Origin: Ovis canadensis
Taxonomy: Eukaryota; Chordata; Mammalia; Artiodactyla; Bovidae
Reading direction: 5' to 3'
NCBI RefSeq assembly: GCF_042477335.2
Contig: NC_091255.1
Span: 23,476,501-23,540,500 of the forward strand
DNA length: 64,000 nucleotides
In this document: one piece after another, positions 31,991 through 46,900 of the stretch
Position numbering within the stretch: the first letter of the stretch is position 1
Layout of the letters: each line of letters begins with the position of its first letter
Program-made: the position numbers and the translations under genes
The notes under the pieces: generated by a model
The model's input: only the letters and a program-made list of their open reading frames with translations
What the model was told of the DNA's origin: nothing
The model's database searches: none

Positions 31991-34900
31991 CATATATTGT
32001 ACTGAGGAAAGGGATTATAACTGATGACAGAAGGGAGAAAGGAAAGCTTCTCAAATAATAGAATTTTTCCTCAATCTTGAAAGAGGATTAGAGTTCACCA
32101 GTTAGAGAAGGGAGTAAAGGCCGTCTAGGTAGAATAACTTCAGGACCAAGAAAGCCCAATGGTATAAATCCAACAGAAACGAAATCAAACATGATTTATT
32201 AAGGGAACCACACGATTTTCCCACAAGATCTCACTTGGTAGAAGAAGTAGAAAGGAATAGACATTCCCCAAATTGGGAAAGGTAAACTATGTCATTGTAA
32301 AATAGCTTGGATTTTACCTTGAAGGTGATGGAGAACATGAAAATTGTGGAAGGAATTTTTTTTTTTTCAGGTAACTTACTGAATCACATTGTCTTTTAGA
32401 AAGATAAATGCAGTGTGGAGGGTAGATTCCAATTCAGAAATAGCAGGATGCTAAGTAGTCCAGATTAGAGATGATGATGACAGTGGAAATGACAGGAGAG
32501 GGTAGATTCAAGAGACCTTTAGATTGTAGGGTTGACGGAACTTGATCTTATAAACATGAAAGAAAAAGGAAAAAATAGTTCAGTGAATGAATGTAACATT
32601 TCACAAAAATAAGAAACCTGCAGAAAATTCACAAATATGTGGTTTGTAGTTCTAAGTACTTTCCCAAGTACCAAACCACTGTTCATAACTCATCAACTGC
32701 TTCTAACCTTAGACTTGTAAATCCTCCTTTGGAAATGAAATCACCGTTGCAGTCCATCTGGGGAGAAGTGATATTGTGGGTTGCAAATGGTGGTAATTAC
32801 TGTGGTATCCCCCATGATATAATGGAAGTTTTCCACACCCAGTTACTTATATTAAAGATAGTGGAGTGGCAAGTACTGGAAGTGTCTTGTTTGGCTCTTG
32901 CCATATGAGGTTAATAACCACTGTTTTCTGAACAGGCTTGTTTCTGGTGCAGGAGATGTCAAACTCACCAAAGATGGCAATGTGCTGCTCCATGAGATGG
33001 TGAGCTGATGTTGCTGACTTAATAAACCTTGATAAGTCATAACTGAGGACATAGTACAATTTGTATGTCTTTAAACAAAGGCCATCAGCTAAATACTGCT
33101 GTCATGAGATATGTTTGTTGGATTAAACCTTAGGGGGGAAAAAGTCTTTTGACTGTTTTCAAATCTTACACATAATAGCTTAGGGATACTTCCAAATTAG
33201 TTACATTTTTAAAAGGCACTGCAGTATGTTCTTTGTAATCATGGGGAAAAAAATTCCTTGCAATTTTAGTAAATATATTCATCTTCAAGATTGAAGGATT
33301 TAATCTTATTTTGGAAATGTCATTGCATTCTGAAGCAAAGATGCTTTTATAAAATGTTCAAACCTCATTAGTTCTTGGTTTTTAGCTTGGTTTTGACATT
33401 TATTATGTATGACAATACAGAACTTGTGAACTAATAGAATGAACTTATTTAACTTCTTAATTTTACTTTTGACCCTTATGTTAGCTTGCTTGTGGTGGAC
33501 TCTTTCTTTCTCTCATTCTTTCTCTTTTGTAATCTGCTTACTTTTTTCAGCAAATTCAACACCCAACAGCTTCCTTGATAGCAAAAGTAGCAACAGCCCA
33601 GGATGACATTACAGGAGATGGTACTACTTCAAATGTTCTAATCATTGGAGAGTTACTAAAACAAGCTGATCTTTATATTTCTGAGGTATTAGAATTTCAT
33701 AGAATGCACATTCATGTGGTATTTTATTTTTGAATAGAACGTTATTTATTTTTTGTTAGTAAAATGGTTTAATTTTAGACTGCAATAATTAATTTTTATC
33801 AAGATACTTTTGGACAGTTATGAATAGAAATAACAATGAGCCTTTTTGCCAAAATAATGCCTTTTTATTGAAATGATATACCTAACCTTAACCCTAAAAA
33901 ATAAAGTATTTGAGATACATAAAAGTTAAAAAATTAGCCATGTACCCATGACTAATGGCCTAAGAAAGAAAATATCACTGATAAGGCTGAAACCAAATTA
34001 TGGACCTTTTAAAAAAATAACTAGAGGAAAATTATTGAAGCTTATCCACATTGTGAATTTACCTACTTTCTAATTTTAGTTCCCTTTGTAAATAGTCTAC
34101 TGTAGCCAGATGCCTTCGTTCACTGGCCTGTGAAATAATTACATACATTTCTACCTCCGTGCCTTTGTTCAACTTGTCTTTTTTTTTTTTTAATATTATT
34201 TACCTGTCTTTTCTAGTTAAGTAGTTGAATTTCTGCTCTTTATAGGACCATTTTAGCAAAGCGTAATCTGGTCAAAGTGCTCAAAGGATCACTTCTTTGT
34301 GTTTCATTTAGTATTGGGAATTGTCTATTAATTCAGTGCATACAACTTAGGATGCTTTTGGCTGTAAGCAGTAGAAACTTGACTAAAAGTCACTTAAACA
34401 GTAAAAAATTTTCTCCCATAGCAAAAAATAGAGCAATAAAGCAAGCTTCTAGGGTTCATTGACTAAAAATTTGCCAAGTCATCAATTGCCCAGGTCCCTT
34501 CTGTCTCAGCTCTTGCACTTACGATGCTGTTCCATCCTGGGCTTACTTCCATCCTGAGTGAGAGGCTATCAGAAGAGGTCAGGCCCCCTGCTTCCCTTAC
34601 TGATCCTCAGCAGGAGAGGACAAGAGAAAACAGTTCAGTCAGTATGAACCAAAAGTCCTTCCTTCATATGATTGGGCCAACATTGGTCTTATGTCCATCC
34701 TAAACCAATGACAGTTTTTGGGAAATTGACTTAATCTAAAGGTAATCAGGAAGAACTCTCTGCAGGAAATAGGCCTGGGCTGAATCTTTAGGATAAGAAG
34801 GAGTGAGCCTGATGAAAGAGTGACAGGTGAGGAGAATGACATCCAGGCAGAAGGGACAGCATGAGCAGGGGCACAGAAAAGAGAACCAACTGGTGTGTGT

Positions 34901-37900
34901 CCACAGCTGCAAGCAGTTTGGCGTTGGTGGAGTTTGAAGTGATGCAGACAGTAGTGAATAGGCACTTAATATTAACCAAGAAGAATATTCATATTAACAT
35001 GTTAATGAGTTAATTAATGGCCAGATGGGCATTTCAGATATTTAGGGGACAGTTTAAGAGAGTCAAGACTGATGTTTTTCCTAGTAGTCCAGGTGAGAAG
35101 TTGTGAGGTCCTAGGCTGAAGAAATGCTTTGAAAATGATTAGTAACACAGGCTCTGGCATCAGGTCTTGTGGGTTTAAATCCTGACTCTGGCTCTTACTA
35201 GGCTGGTGATCTAAGCCTTTAAGCCTAAATTTCCTCATCTGTGAAACAGGAATAATATCAGCACCCAGTTCATAGTGTTGAGGGGACTGAAATAATACAT
35301 GTAAAGTCCTTAGAACAGTGCCTGGTACAAATGCTCAATAAGTGTCAGCTTTTGAAGTTACTGTAGGACTGATGTAAATGAATGGAGGATGGGAATAAAT
35401 TAGAACTGTTCCAGCCTTCAATAAGTTTATGTATTACTTTCCACAATAAGCAATAGTGTTTTTTCAAAAAAATTTTTATTATAATGTCAGACCTATAGAA
35501 AATTTGCAAGAATACTTCAAAGGGTAACATTTCTCTCTTGTTCATATACATATATGTTATATATATACAACATATATTTATATAGTAATATACATATTTT
35601 TTCTAATGGTATAAGAATAAGTTCCAGACATGGTGATCTAAATATTTCAGTGTATCTTTCTTAAAACCATGGAATTCTCATATATAACCACAGTATAGTG
35701 ATCAAAACAGGACATTAATATAAACACACTGATACAGTACTGTTATCTGATCTGCAGGTTTTGTTCAAATTTCATCACTTATCCCAATACTGTCCTTTAT
35801 AGCAGAAGAAAATTTAGGCTCATGCTTCATATTCAGTTGTCATATAGCTTTAGTCTTCTTTAAGCTGGAATAGTTCCTAAGCCATCTGTTGTGTTTCATG
35901 ACATTGCTGACATAGCTACTTTTAGATTATAGGCTGTTTTTTTTTTTTTTGAAGAAAGTCCCTCAGTTTGGATCTGTCTGTTTCCTCATGATCAGATTCA
36001 GGTTATGAACTTTGGGCAGGAATGCCATGGAAGTGCTCTTGAGGTCTTAATGCAGTTTATCAGGAGGCACATAGTGTGTGTGTGTTCCATGCTATGGTGT
36101 TAACTTTGAACTTTTTGTGAAAGTGCTGCCTATCTGTCATTTTTCTCCAAACTGTGCCTGTTCTTTTCCTCTGCATTACAGGGAGTCTTATGCTCATTTG
36201 GAAGAGTACTACACAACAATGTGTTATAGTTTTCAAAAATAAGAATAACTTTTGTAGTTTTTTGTACTGTCATATAATATAAACAATTTTTCTGTAAGTT
36301 TGAGATTGTTTTAAATATGAAGCACCGAAAGAGTACTTTTATAAATTACATACCTACACTTATATTTAGTGGCATTGATGTGGGTAATTAATTTCTTTGG
36401 ACAATCCTATTAATAGGAAAGGATTGTTACTTTTACTTTGTATAACTTACTTTATAGTTTTGTTTTGTTGTATTAGGGCCTGCACCCTAGAATAATAGCT
36501 GAAGGCTTTGAAATTGCAAAAAGAAAGGCACTTGAAGTTTTGGAACAAGTTAAAATTAAAAAAGAGATGAAAAGAGAAATCCTTTTAGATGTGGCTAGAA
36601 CATCTCTACAAACTAAGGTTCATCCTCAACTGGCTGATGTGTTAACAGAGGTATGTAGTTAAATCTTTGCAGAATGAGTGCAGACTAACACATGGTGACA
36701 TTTTTCTTTTTCTTATAAGATAATCAACTATTGGTGTGTGCTTGTGTGTGTCTGTGTATGTGTGCGTGTGTGTGTGTATACATGTGCCTGTGCTCAGTTG
36801 TGTCCTACTCTTTGTGACACCATGGACTCTTTGCTTCTCTGCCCATGGAGTTTTCCAGGCAAGAATATTGGAGTGGGTTGCCATTTCCTCCTCCAGGGGA
36901 TCTTTCCAACCCAGGGATGGAACCTGCATCTCTTATGTCTCCTGCATTGGTAGGCAGATTCTTTACCACTGTGCCACCTGGGAAGCCCCCAATAAACTAT
37001 GACATGTGGTTCTTTTGAACATACAATAAAATATAGAAGATGGACATTTATTTATAGACTTATTTATAGAATAGATTTGATTGGTGAGAATAGTATGTGT
37101 AATTTTTCAAAAGTGTCATATTAAACCTTCTGTTAAAAAAGTTGGGCTTGGCTGCCTGTGGATCACCCTCTCTGGACACCATTGGAGTTATATACTGGTT
37201 TCTTAAAGCTAGAGGTCCATATTTATTATGCGAGGTTGGGGACATAGTTTTGACAGTGTACCTTGTAATTGAGATTACCACTTTAATGAACATGAGGGAG
37301 TTGATAGATAATAATCAAATCTTGGAAATGTATACTTGTTTACTTATAAAGGTAGAATATATAAATATAATATCAGGACAAAGTTGGGGATTCTGGGAAG
37401 GTTTTTTTTATTAGATACCTATAGTTTGATGATGTTATCATTGTTCCTCTGCTTTACCGTTTTTGAAACTTGAGTGTGTTAGTGTATCAGGAATGAAGAG
37501 ATAATAAGACATTGACATATAAATCAGAATTGTATCTTACTAATTTTCTTTGAGAAATACAAATACCAAATGGACTGAAACACCTGAGTTCTTTCTACTC
37601 AGTTCTTCAGTCAGTTCAGTCACTCAGTCGTGTCCGACTCTTTGCAACCCCGTGCACTGTAGCACTATAGGCTTCTCTGTCCATCACCAACTCCTGAAGC
37701 TTGCTCAGACTTAAGTCTATCAAGTGAGTGGTGCCATCCAACCATCTCATCCTCTGTCATCCCCTTCTCCTCCTGCCCTCAATCTTTCCCAGCATCAGGG
37801 TCTTTTCCGATGAGTCAGGTCTTTGCATCAAGTGGCCAAAGTATTGGAGTTTCAGCTTTAGCATCAGTCCTTCCAATGCATATTCAGGACCGATTGCCTT

Positions 37901-40900
37901 TAGGATGGACTGGTTGGATCTCCTTGCAGTCCAAGGGACTCTCAAGAGTCTTCTCCAACACCACAGTTCAAAAGCATCAATTCTTCAGTGCTCAGCTTTC
38001 CTTTATAATCCAACTCTCACATCCATACATAACTATTGGAAAAACCATAGCTTTAACTAGATGGACCTTTGTTGGCAAAGTAGTGTCTTTGCTTTTTAAT
38101 ATGCTGTCTAGGTTGGTCATAGCTTTTCATCCAAGGAGCAGCGTCTTTTAATTTCATGGCTGCAGTCACCATCTGCCGTGATTTTGGAGCTCCCAAAAAT
38201 AAAGTCTGTCACTGTTTCCACTGTTTCCCCATCTATTTGCCATGAAGTAAGGGGACAGATGCCATGATCTTAGTTTTCTGAATGTTGAGTTTTAAGCCTA
38301 CTTTTTCACTTTCCTCTTTCGCTTTCATCAAGAGACTTTTTAGTTCTTCTTCACTTTTCTGCCATAAAGGGGGTGTCATCTGCATATATGAGGTTATTGA
38401 TATTCCTCCCAGCAGCCTTGATTCCAGCTTGTGCTTCACCTAGCCTGGCATTTTGCATGATGTATTCTGCATATAAGTTAAATAAGCAGGATAACAATAT
38501 ACAACCTTGACATACTCCTTTCCCGATTTGGAACCAGTCTGTTGGTCATGTCCAGTTCTAACTGTTGCTTCCTGACCTGCATACGTATTTCTTAGGAGGC
38601 AGGTCAGGTGGTCTGGTATTCCCATCTCTTGAAGAATTTTCCACAGTTTGTTGTGATCCACACAAAGGCTTTGGTGTAGTCAGTAAAGCAGAAGTAGATG
38701 TTTTTCTGAAGCTCTCTTGCTTTTGATGATCCTGCGGATGTTGGCAATTGGATCTCTGGTTCTTCTGCCTTTTCTAAATCCAGCTTGAACGTCTGGAAGT
38801 TCATGGTTCACGTACTGTTGAAGCCTGGCTTGGAGAATTTTGCGCATTACTTTGCTAGCATGTGAGATGAGTGCAACTGTGTGGTAGTTTGAACATTCTT
38901 TGGCATTGCCTTTCTTTGGGATTGGAATGAAAACTGACGTTTTCCAGTCCTGTGGCCACTGCTGAGTTTTCCAGATTTGTTGGCATATTGAATGCAGCAC
39001 TTTCACAGTATCATCTTTTTGGATTTGAAATAACTCAAGTGGAATTCCATCCCCTCCACTAGCTTTGTTTGTAGTGATGCTTCCTAAGGCCCAGTTGACT
39101 TTGCATTCCAGGATGTCTGGTTCTAGGTGAGTGATCACACCATCATGGTTCTCTGGGTCATGAAGATCTGTTTTGTATAGTTCTTCTGTGTATTCTTGCC
39201 ACCTCTTCTTAATATCTTCTGCTTCTGTTAGGTCCATATCATTTCTGTTCTTTATTGTGTCCATCTTTGCATGAAATGTCCCCTTGGTATCTCTAATTTT
39301 CTTGAAGAGATCTCTAGTCTTTCCCATTCTATTGTTTTCCTCTATTTCTTTGTATTGATCATTGAGGAAGGCTTATCTCTCCTTGCTATTCCTTAGAACT
39401 CTGCATTCAAATGGGTATATCTTTCCTTTTCTCCTTTGCCTTTTGCTTCTCTTCTTTTCTCAGCTACTTGTAAGGCCTCCTCAGACAACCCTTTGCCTTA
39501 TTGCATTTGTTCTCCTTGGGGATGGTCTTGATCACTGCCTCTTATACAGTGTCATGAACCTCTATCCATGGTTCCTCAGGCACCTTGTCTATCAGATCTA
39601 ATCTCTTGAATCTGTCTGCCACTTCCACTGTATAATTGTAAGGGATTTGATTTAGGCCATACCTGAGTGGTCTAGTGGTTTTCCCCACTTTCTTCAATTT
39701 TACGTCTGAATGTGGCAATAAGGAGTTCACCTGAGCCACAGTCAGCTCCTGGTCTTGTTTTTGCTGACTGTATAGATCATCTCCATCTTTGGCTGCACAG
39801 AATATAATCAATCTGATTTCAGAATTGACCCTCTGATGATGTCCATGTGTAGAGTCTTCTCTTGTGTTGTTGGAAGAGGGTGTTTGCTATGACCAGTGTG
39901 TTCTCTTGGCAAAACCCTGTCAGCCTTTGCCCTACTTCAGTTTGTACTCCAAGGGCAAATTTGCCTGTTAGTCCAGGTGTTTCTTGACTTCCTACTTTTG
40001 CATTCCAGTCCCCTATAATGAAAAGGACATCTTTTTTGGGTGTTAGTTCTAGAAGATCTTATAGGTCTTCATAGAACCATTCAACTTCAGCTTCTTCAGC
40101 GTTACTAGTTGGGGCATAGACTTGGATTACTGTGATATTGAGTGATTTGCCTGGAAGTGAACAAGATCATCCTGTTGTTTTTGAGATTGCATCCAAGGAC
40201 TGAATTTTGGACTCTTTCATTGATTATGAGGGCTCCTCCCTTTCTTCTAAGGGATTCTTGCCCACAGTAGTAGATATAATGGTCATCTGAGTTAAATTCA
40301 CCCATTCCAGTTCATTTTAGTTCACTGATTCGTAAAATGTTGACATCTCCTGTTTGACGAGTTCCAATTTGCTTCGATTTATGGACCTAACATTCCAGAT
40401 TCCTATGCAATATTATTCTTTACAGCATCAGACTTTACTTCCATCGCCAGTCACATCCACAACTGAGTATTGTTTTTACTTTGGCTCTGTCTCTTCATTC
40501 TTTCTGGAGTTATTTCTCCACTAATCTCCAGTGGCATATTGGACATCTGTCTACCTGAGGAATTCATCTTTCAGTGTCATACCTTTTTGCTTTTTCATAC
40601 TGTTCATGGGGTTCTCAAGGCAAGAATACTGAAGTGATTTGCTATCCCCTTCTCCAGTGGACCATGTTTTGTCAGAACTCTCCACTATGACCCATCCATC
40701 TTGGTTGGCCCTAATGGCATGGCTCATAGTTCATTGAGTTAGGCAAGGCTGTTGTCCATGTGATCAGTTTGGTTAGTTTTCTGTGATTGTGGTTTTCATT
40801 CTGTCTGCCCTCTGATGGAGAAGGGTAAGAGGCTTATGGAAGCTTTCTGGTGGAACAGACCTACAGAGGGGGAAACTGGGGCTTGTTCTTATGGGCGGGG

Positions 40901-43900
40901 CTGTGCTCAGTAAATCTTTAATCCAGTTTTCTTTTGATGGGCAGGGCTGTGTTCCCTCACTGTTGCTTACCAATAAGAAAACTGACTGGGGAAATCAAAC
41001 TAAGAAGTTAAGGCATTTTCTTGCTAAGCAGAGTCTATATAAAGACTGCTATATTTTCTGCTGTTAGATTACATATATCACTTCGCCCAGCATCCTCCAG
41101 CTATCTAATTAGGGCCCCCATTCTCTTTTGGAGCTATAAAAACACTGTATACTTTCACCTTCCAGTGGTTTATCATTATTCCTCATTAGGCATCAAACCC
41201 CTAAATCATATTCCCTCAGTAAACTTTTTGAAAATACAGATTTTTTCCCCTTTATTTATATTTTAGGATGGTTATACTATTGCACTTGATTTCTTTAGTC
41301 AGTTATTTTCATATTACTTCCTGAGTTAAGCTATAGGCTGTGTTGTGTTGTGCTTCTCAAATTTCATACCCCTGGGGATATTTGGCAGAATAAATGAGAC
41401 ATATCTTTCTGGAGTGTCAATTTTACTTTACGATTTTGAGAAAAAGCATTATTTTCACGTTAAAACAAATGTGCAAAACAATGCTGTAAATCAACTATAC
41501 TCCAGTAAAAATTAAAAACAAAAACCAAATGTATATATTGTGGCATGACAGGGAAAAATTTCATGGTAAAAGAGAAGACTTAAAAATTTCATGTTGTTAG
41601 AGTGAGCAAATTTGACCCTCTTTCCTTAGATTACATTTCCTTCTTTTCCACTAAGGTGTCCTTTGGTGGAAAAGTCTGAGTAGTGTTGGTATAGAAGGCT
41701 TGGCAGTTAAAGACACCTCTGATTTCTAGTCCTGACTCCACTACTACCTGTTAGACTTTGTTTTAAGACCATAATTCTTAAAGGGTTTGGACCTGATAAT
41801 CTCTGAAGTTCATGTAGGCTCTGAAATATCCATTGGCATTGGTTATCATTAGAGTCCCTGCTGCTGCTGCTAAGTCGCTTCAGGCGTGTCTGACTCTGTG
41901 CGACCCCATAGACGGCAGCCCAGCAGGCTCCCCCATCCCTGAGATTCTCCAGGCAAGAACACTGGAGTGGGTTGCCATTTCCTTCTCCAATGCATGAAAG
42001 TGAGAAGTGAAAATGAAGTCGCTCAGTTGTGTCAGACTCCTAGCGACCCCATGGACTGCAGCCCACCAGGCTCCTCCATCCATGGGATTTTCCAGGCAAG
42101 AGTACTGGAGTGGGGTGCCATCGCCTTCTCCAAGTGTCCCTGAGAAAGTGGTATTTTTTTGACTTGCCCTGTGTTTTGGAGCCTGAAGCATTTTATCTGC
42201 TTAGTCTAGTGATCAATTACTAGGGCCAGTGGTTTCTTTCAGTAGACCAAATAGTTGACTGTTGTAATTCATTTCTCTTTCAGGCTGTTGTGGATTCTGT
42301 TTTGGCAATTAGGAGACCGAATTATCCTATTGATCTCTTCATGGTAGAAATCATGGAGATGAAGCATAAATCGGAAACAGATACAAAGTAAGTGACATAA
42401 ACTTTGACAGTGCATAGAGTCTAGAATACTTGATTATCTGCAGAGATTCTGTCATTAATTTCTTTAGTTACTTTTATTCAACATCTTTCCATTTGTTTAG
42501 CATATATTAATTGGATACTTAACCAGCAACCATTCATTTGTTTTAGGTGCTAGGAATGAAGAGTAAACAAAACAGTTTCTTTAAGAATCTTACATTTCCA
42601 ATTGAAAGAGATAGTGAGCACATTATGCTAATAAGTGCTGTAAAGAGGCTAGAGCAGTTGTGTGTGTGAGCATGTGTGTGATTTTAGGATAGTCAAGGAA
42701 GAACATTGTGATGAGAAAGTAAACTAAATATCTAAAGCAGTCTTTGAAGAAATTAGGGTGATAGCCGTGTGAACATCTGGAAGAAGAGTGCTCTAAGCAG
42801 AGGGGATAACAGTGGAAAATGTCCCAAGGTAGGTGTGTTTTGAGGTGTTCTAGCGTGCCTGGGTCATAGGAAGAGAAAAAAAGGAGAAGATGAGGTCAGA
42901 GAGGTAAGATGGTCAACATTGTCTAAGTATGTATGTAGTATGTACTCAGAGTGAATAGCACCTTGTTGACTTTGGACTTAACTTATTTTAAACATTCTAT
43001 TCTGGAATAGTCTAAACACATACAAAAGTAGAATAGAATAGTGAATGAACTCCCACATATCTGTCACTCATCTTTATCAATTTTCAACATATGGTTTGTC
43101 TTATTTTCACCTTATATGCACCCTTCTCTTTCTTTCTATACTTCTCTTTCCTTTATTTTGTCCCAAATTTGGATTATTTTGAAGCCAATTCAGATGTTGT
43201 ATTTTATCTGTAAATACTTTTTCAATATATGTGTGGGTGTCTTTACGTATTTATAGAAGTTCTGTTTGGTTTGTCCTTTAATCTGCCTTTTCATTTTGTA
43301 TGGTTTCCTGTTCCATGCAGATCTTTTCAAACTTACTTTTCACTTCTTTAAACAGAGTTCACGTTTAATATTACAATGTTTAAAGTTTTGTCCTTTCTAT
43401 TCCTGTTGTTTACTGTATTTTGTTGGTCCTCACTCATTGTGCTTTGTTTCCAATGTGTGCCATTGATTGTGCTGAAAAAAGTATTTGTAGAAATAAGAGA
43501 CCTAGGCTGAAGCTGCCTTTGTTCGAAGAGGGTTTGAGTTTGCTGCTTCAAGAAGCCCAGAGACTGCTTTAAACTAAAGCCACAGCTTGAGGTTTTTATT
43601 GAATATCCAGTTGTTGCGAATTCTAACTACAAGTTCACATGAGGGCTGCTGGTTTATACCCTGAGTATGTAGCCTTTTAAGTTCACTTAATGTGAAAAGA
43701 GTCTTCTACAATACTCTCTACTTTGGGTAATCCTTGAGCTTTTAATTCTTTCCCCCTCTCATTATAAGATCAAAGTTCAGATATGCTTGAATTGTGAGAT
43801 GGCTTTAGGGTGAGTACCTGCAGTTTTCTAGTTACCCTCTGGAGTTTCTATTTTGTTTTCTGTTTTGGAAAGAAAACTTTTGTGGCTCTGTATGTTTTGT

Positions 43901-46900
43901 GGCTCTCCAGTGTTTTTAAGGGTTGTTGTTGTTTTTAATCCAGCATCTTTAGTCGTTTTTGGTAGTAAAGTTGGTCCAAATTACTACTGCTGAGGGCAAG
44001 AAGTTCTTGGTTTGTATTTCAGAAGAATCTCAGTGGTTGTTCTGTGGCAAGGACACTGTGGAGCAGGGAGTGTAGTGCAGAGGCAGAGGCAGGAGATCTG
44101 TTAGGAATCTGTTGTAATACAGGTGAGAGATGGAAAAAGGTTTGCATCAGGGTACACTTAGAAGGAGGGAGCCCCAGGATTTGTTGATGGTTCCACATAG
44201 AATGTGACAGAAGCAGAGGATTCAAGGATGTCTCTTGGGTTTTGAATGAGCAGCTAGAAAAGCAGAGATGCCATTTCTTGGGAAGGAGCAGGTGTGAGGC
44301 AATAATCAAGAGCTTGGTTTGGGGACTGTTATGTGTTAGGTGCCTATTAGATGTCCATGTGGAGATGCTGAGTAGGGATTTGGAGGGAGGTGTCAGGAAT
44401 TCAGGTTAGAGGTCTGGACTGGAAATATATATTTGGCAGTCATTGGTGTATGGATGACTGAAAGCTCTGAGAGTTAATTAGACCATCTGGAAAGTGATAA
44501 AGGTAGAGAAAAGAGGAAGTTTAAAGGTTGAGCCCTGAAAACTGCAGTGTTAGAAACTGAGAAGATGAGGAGGACTGAACAAGGAGACTGAAAAAGGGTG
44601 GTCAGTGAGAAAGGAGGAAAGCCAGGAAAGAGCAGTGTTCCAGGAGCTGAGAGGATAAAGGGTTTCAAGAAGGTGAGAGTAACCTGCTGTTGACAGCTCG
44701 AGCAAGTTGCGAACTAATTGGCCATTAGATTTGGAGAATGTTTAAGGGGTGAGGGTGAGAGTCAGATTGATGTGGGCTCAAGAGAGAATGGTTAGGAGAG
44801 AAGTGAGGATGCAAACACCAGCAACTCAGAGGAGTTAGCTCTAACGGGGAGCAAAGAAGTGGGGCAGTAGCTCGAATGGAACATGGGAATGGGGTCGAGG
44901 GGGAATAATTTTTTGTTTTAAAGATGAGAATTACTATGGCAAGTGTGTACCCTCATGAGGATGCTCGTGGAGGCAGGAACAGTTGATGCAGGGGAAGAAG
45001 GGACAGTTGCAGGAGCCAAGAGGGGAAATGGAATTCAGTCCACAGGTTGGGGAGTCGACCTTAGAGAGGAGGGAGCATGGGCATGTCATTTCTGTTCCTA
45101 GGAGCTTGAGGTTCAGGTGCTGGTAGAGGTCGTGATGGGACAGAGTGTTTATTTTCTCAAGCAAAGTCATTTGCTGAGGGTGAGAAGCAGTAGAAGAGTG
45201 AAGGAGACTTGAAGAGTGAAGAATACTGAACATGTAGTTTCTTTCTTTCTTCCTAAATAAAATGTCTTCACATTCAGTTAGGAGTTGGAGCAATCCAGTT
45301 AGAGGAAAATTTTGTAAACTTCCCTATAATTATGTTCAACTATTTAAAAAATCACCTCTTTACATTAATGAATAACAAATATTGGTTATAAAAGATTCAT
45401 AAGTAGAAATGCATTTCCTAGTTGGGTGAAAGTGAATTTTTGAAAGTTACAGAAATATTTGCTCTTGAAAGGTCATTTGGAAAACAGGAAAAAAGCCCCC
45501 CGCTCCCCCCCGCCCCCCATCAATTATCTCTGTTCCTACCACCCAAGCATAATCCTACTCTTAGTTTTCTTCTGTTTTTCCTTTTCAATGCCAAGGAGCT
45601 TATTAAGAATAGTGATAATCATACTTTATAGGTAATTTGTCATTCTCTGCTTATAAATAAAGCTACCCCTGTAAATATTTTTTTCATGTTATTACATGGT
45701 TTTCATGACTAGCCCATAGTCAAGTCATTGTCTGCTGAACAATGTCCTATTGTTGGACATTTAGGTTAACAGTTTTTAGTTTTTCCATATAATTAGTTTG
45801 AACAAATGTTCCTTAGAAACTCATTGTGTGTCTCCCTTTCATTACTTGATCAGCTGTGTCACATGTTTTGAGGCACATAATTTAAAGAATAATTCTGGAT
45901 TGACTTTTCATTGTCACTTCACAGTCACACTGTGTTAAAATAGGTTCTCTTTTCTAATTTTATTAGTTATGTGTTGGGTTTAAAGCTGGTATAAAGCAAT
46001 ACTGTTTAACAATTGCTATGGCAGTTCTGTTACCATTTTAAGAGTATAATTTTAATTTTATACTGAATTTAGAGTGTATATTCAAAATAAGAAACAGTGC
46101 ATATTTTTACTAGGTTGATCAAAGGGTTAGTTCTGGATCATGGTGCCCGTCATCCAGATATGAAGAAACGAGTAGATGATGCATTTATCCTTACCTGTAA
46201 TGTATCACTAGAATATGAAAAAACGTAAGTGTCCCAGTTACTCTTTGTATTCTTTGCAATTGTTTTTTTCTAAAACTGTTTTTTAACCCCTATTTTTACC
46301 TACCAAATGTTTACTATAAACCCTTTCTACCTTCCTGTTTTTCCCTGCCTTACTTTTACTAGCTTGTCTTTATTAATCTTCTAGTGAGGTGAGCTCTGGT
46401 TTCTTTTATAAAACTGCAGAAGAGAAAGAGAAATTGGTAAAAGCGGAAAGAAAATTTATTGAAGACAGAGTACAAAAAATAATAGACTTGAAAGACAAAG
46501 TCTGTGCTCAGTCTAATAAAGGATTTGTTGTCATTAATCAAAAGGTGAGAAAAAAGTTTAGATTTTTAACTGTTTGTAAATATTCCTCAGTGTTTTTCCA
46601 AGAGTGGTTTGTGGGCCCCATGTTAGGGCATATCTGTGAGGTCAAAACTATTTTCATAATAGTAATAATAATGCCTTTTACATTGTGTTGGTGTCTGCAA
46701 TGATGATGCAAAGCAGCGATAGGTAAAACCACTGGCACCTTAGAACAAATCATAGCAGTAGCACCGAACTGAACTAGTCATCATATTCTTTATTGCCACA
46801 TCACCCACATACAAAAAGGGCAGTTTCATTTAAGATTGTTTTGATGAAATGGGAAAACTTAAAAATTTTATCAAATTTTGATCCTTGAAATTGCACCTTT

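Larger units (their letters stand above)
31090..32935 (+). other. CCT6B: CCT6B intron 1
   Basis: 1.85-kb intron with a GC-rich start, a MIR (31424-31560), a CHR SINE (31618-31738) and an (AT)n microsatellite (31940-31989). I recognise nothing in 31990-32935. Confidence 0.85.
33686..36476 (+). other. CCT6B: CCT6B intron 3
   Basis: 2.8-kb intron. It contains an unidentified ancient repeat-like block (about 34300-34750), a MIR (35147-35348) and a minus-strand L1M-type 3' end (about 35462-36245). Confidence 0.8.
36651..42283 (+). other. CCT6B: CCT6B intron 4
   Basis: 5.6-kb intron dominated by a 3.36-kb BovB (37606-40963) plus a Bov-tA, an L1 tail and a dimeric Bov-A2. I recognise nothing in 36991-37600 or 40970-41460. 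Confidence 0.85.
42388..46113 (+). other. CCT6B: CCT6B intron 5
   Basis: 3.7-kb intron. It contains L2-class remnants (about 42470-42900), an old L1-like stretch (about 42985-43400), an unnamed ancient repeat (about 44330-45200) and a C-rich tract (45484-45520). No ruminant SINE is seen. Confidence 0.75.

Noticed and set aside
38680-39327. 215-codon minus-strand frame encoding a reverse transcriptase-like protein as a host gene
   Set aside because: It is the RT region of a BovB LINE with flanking element sequence and frameshifts; it is annotated as a mobile element.
44934-45293. 119-codon minus-strand frame in CCT6B intron 5
   Set aside because: It falls in an ancient repeat inside an intron, on the opposite strand, with no family similarity I recognise.
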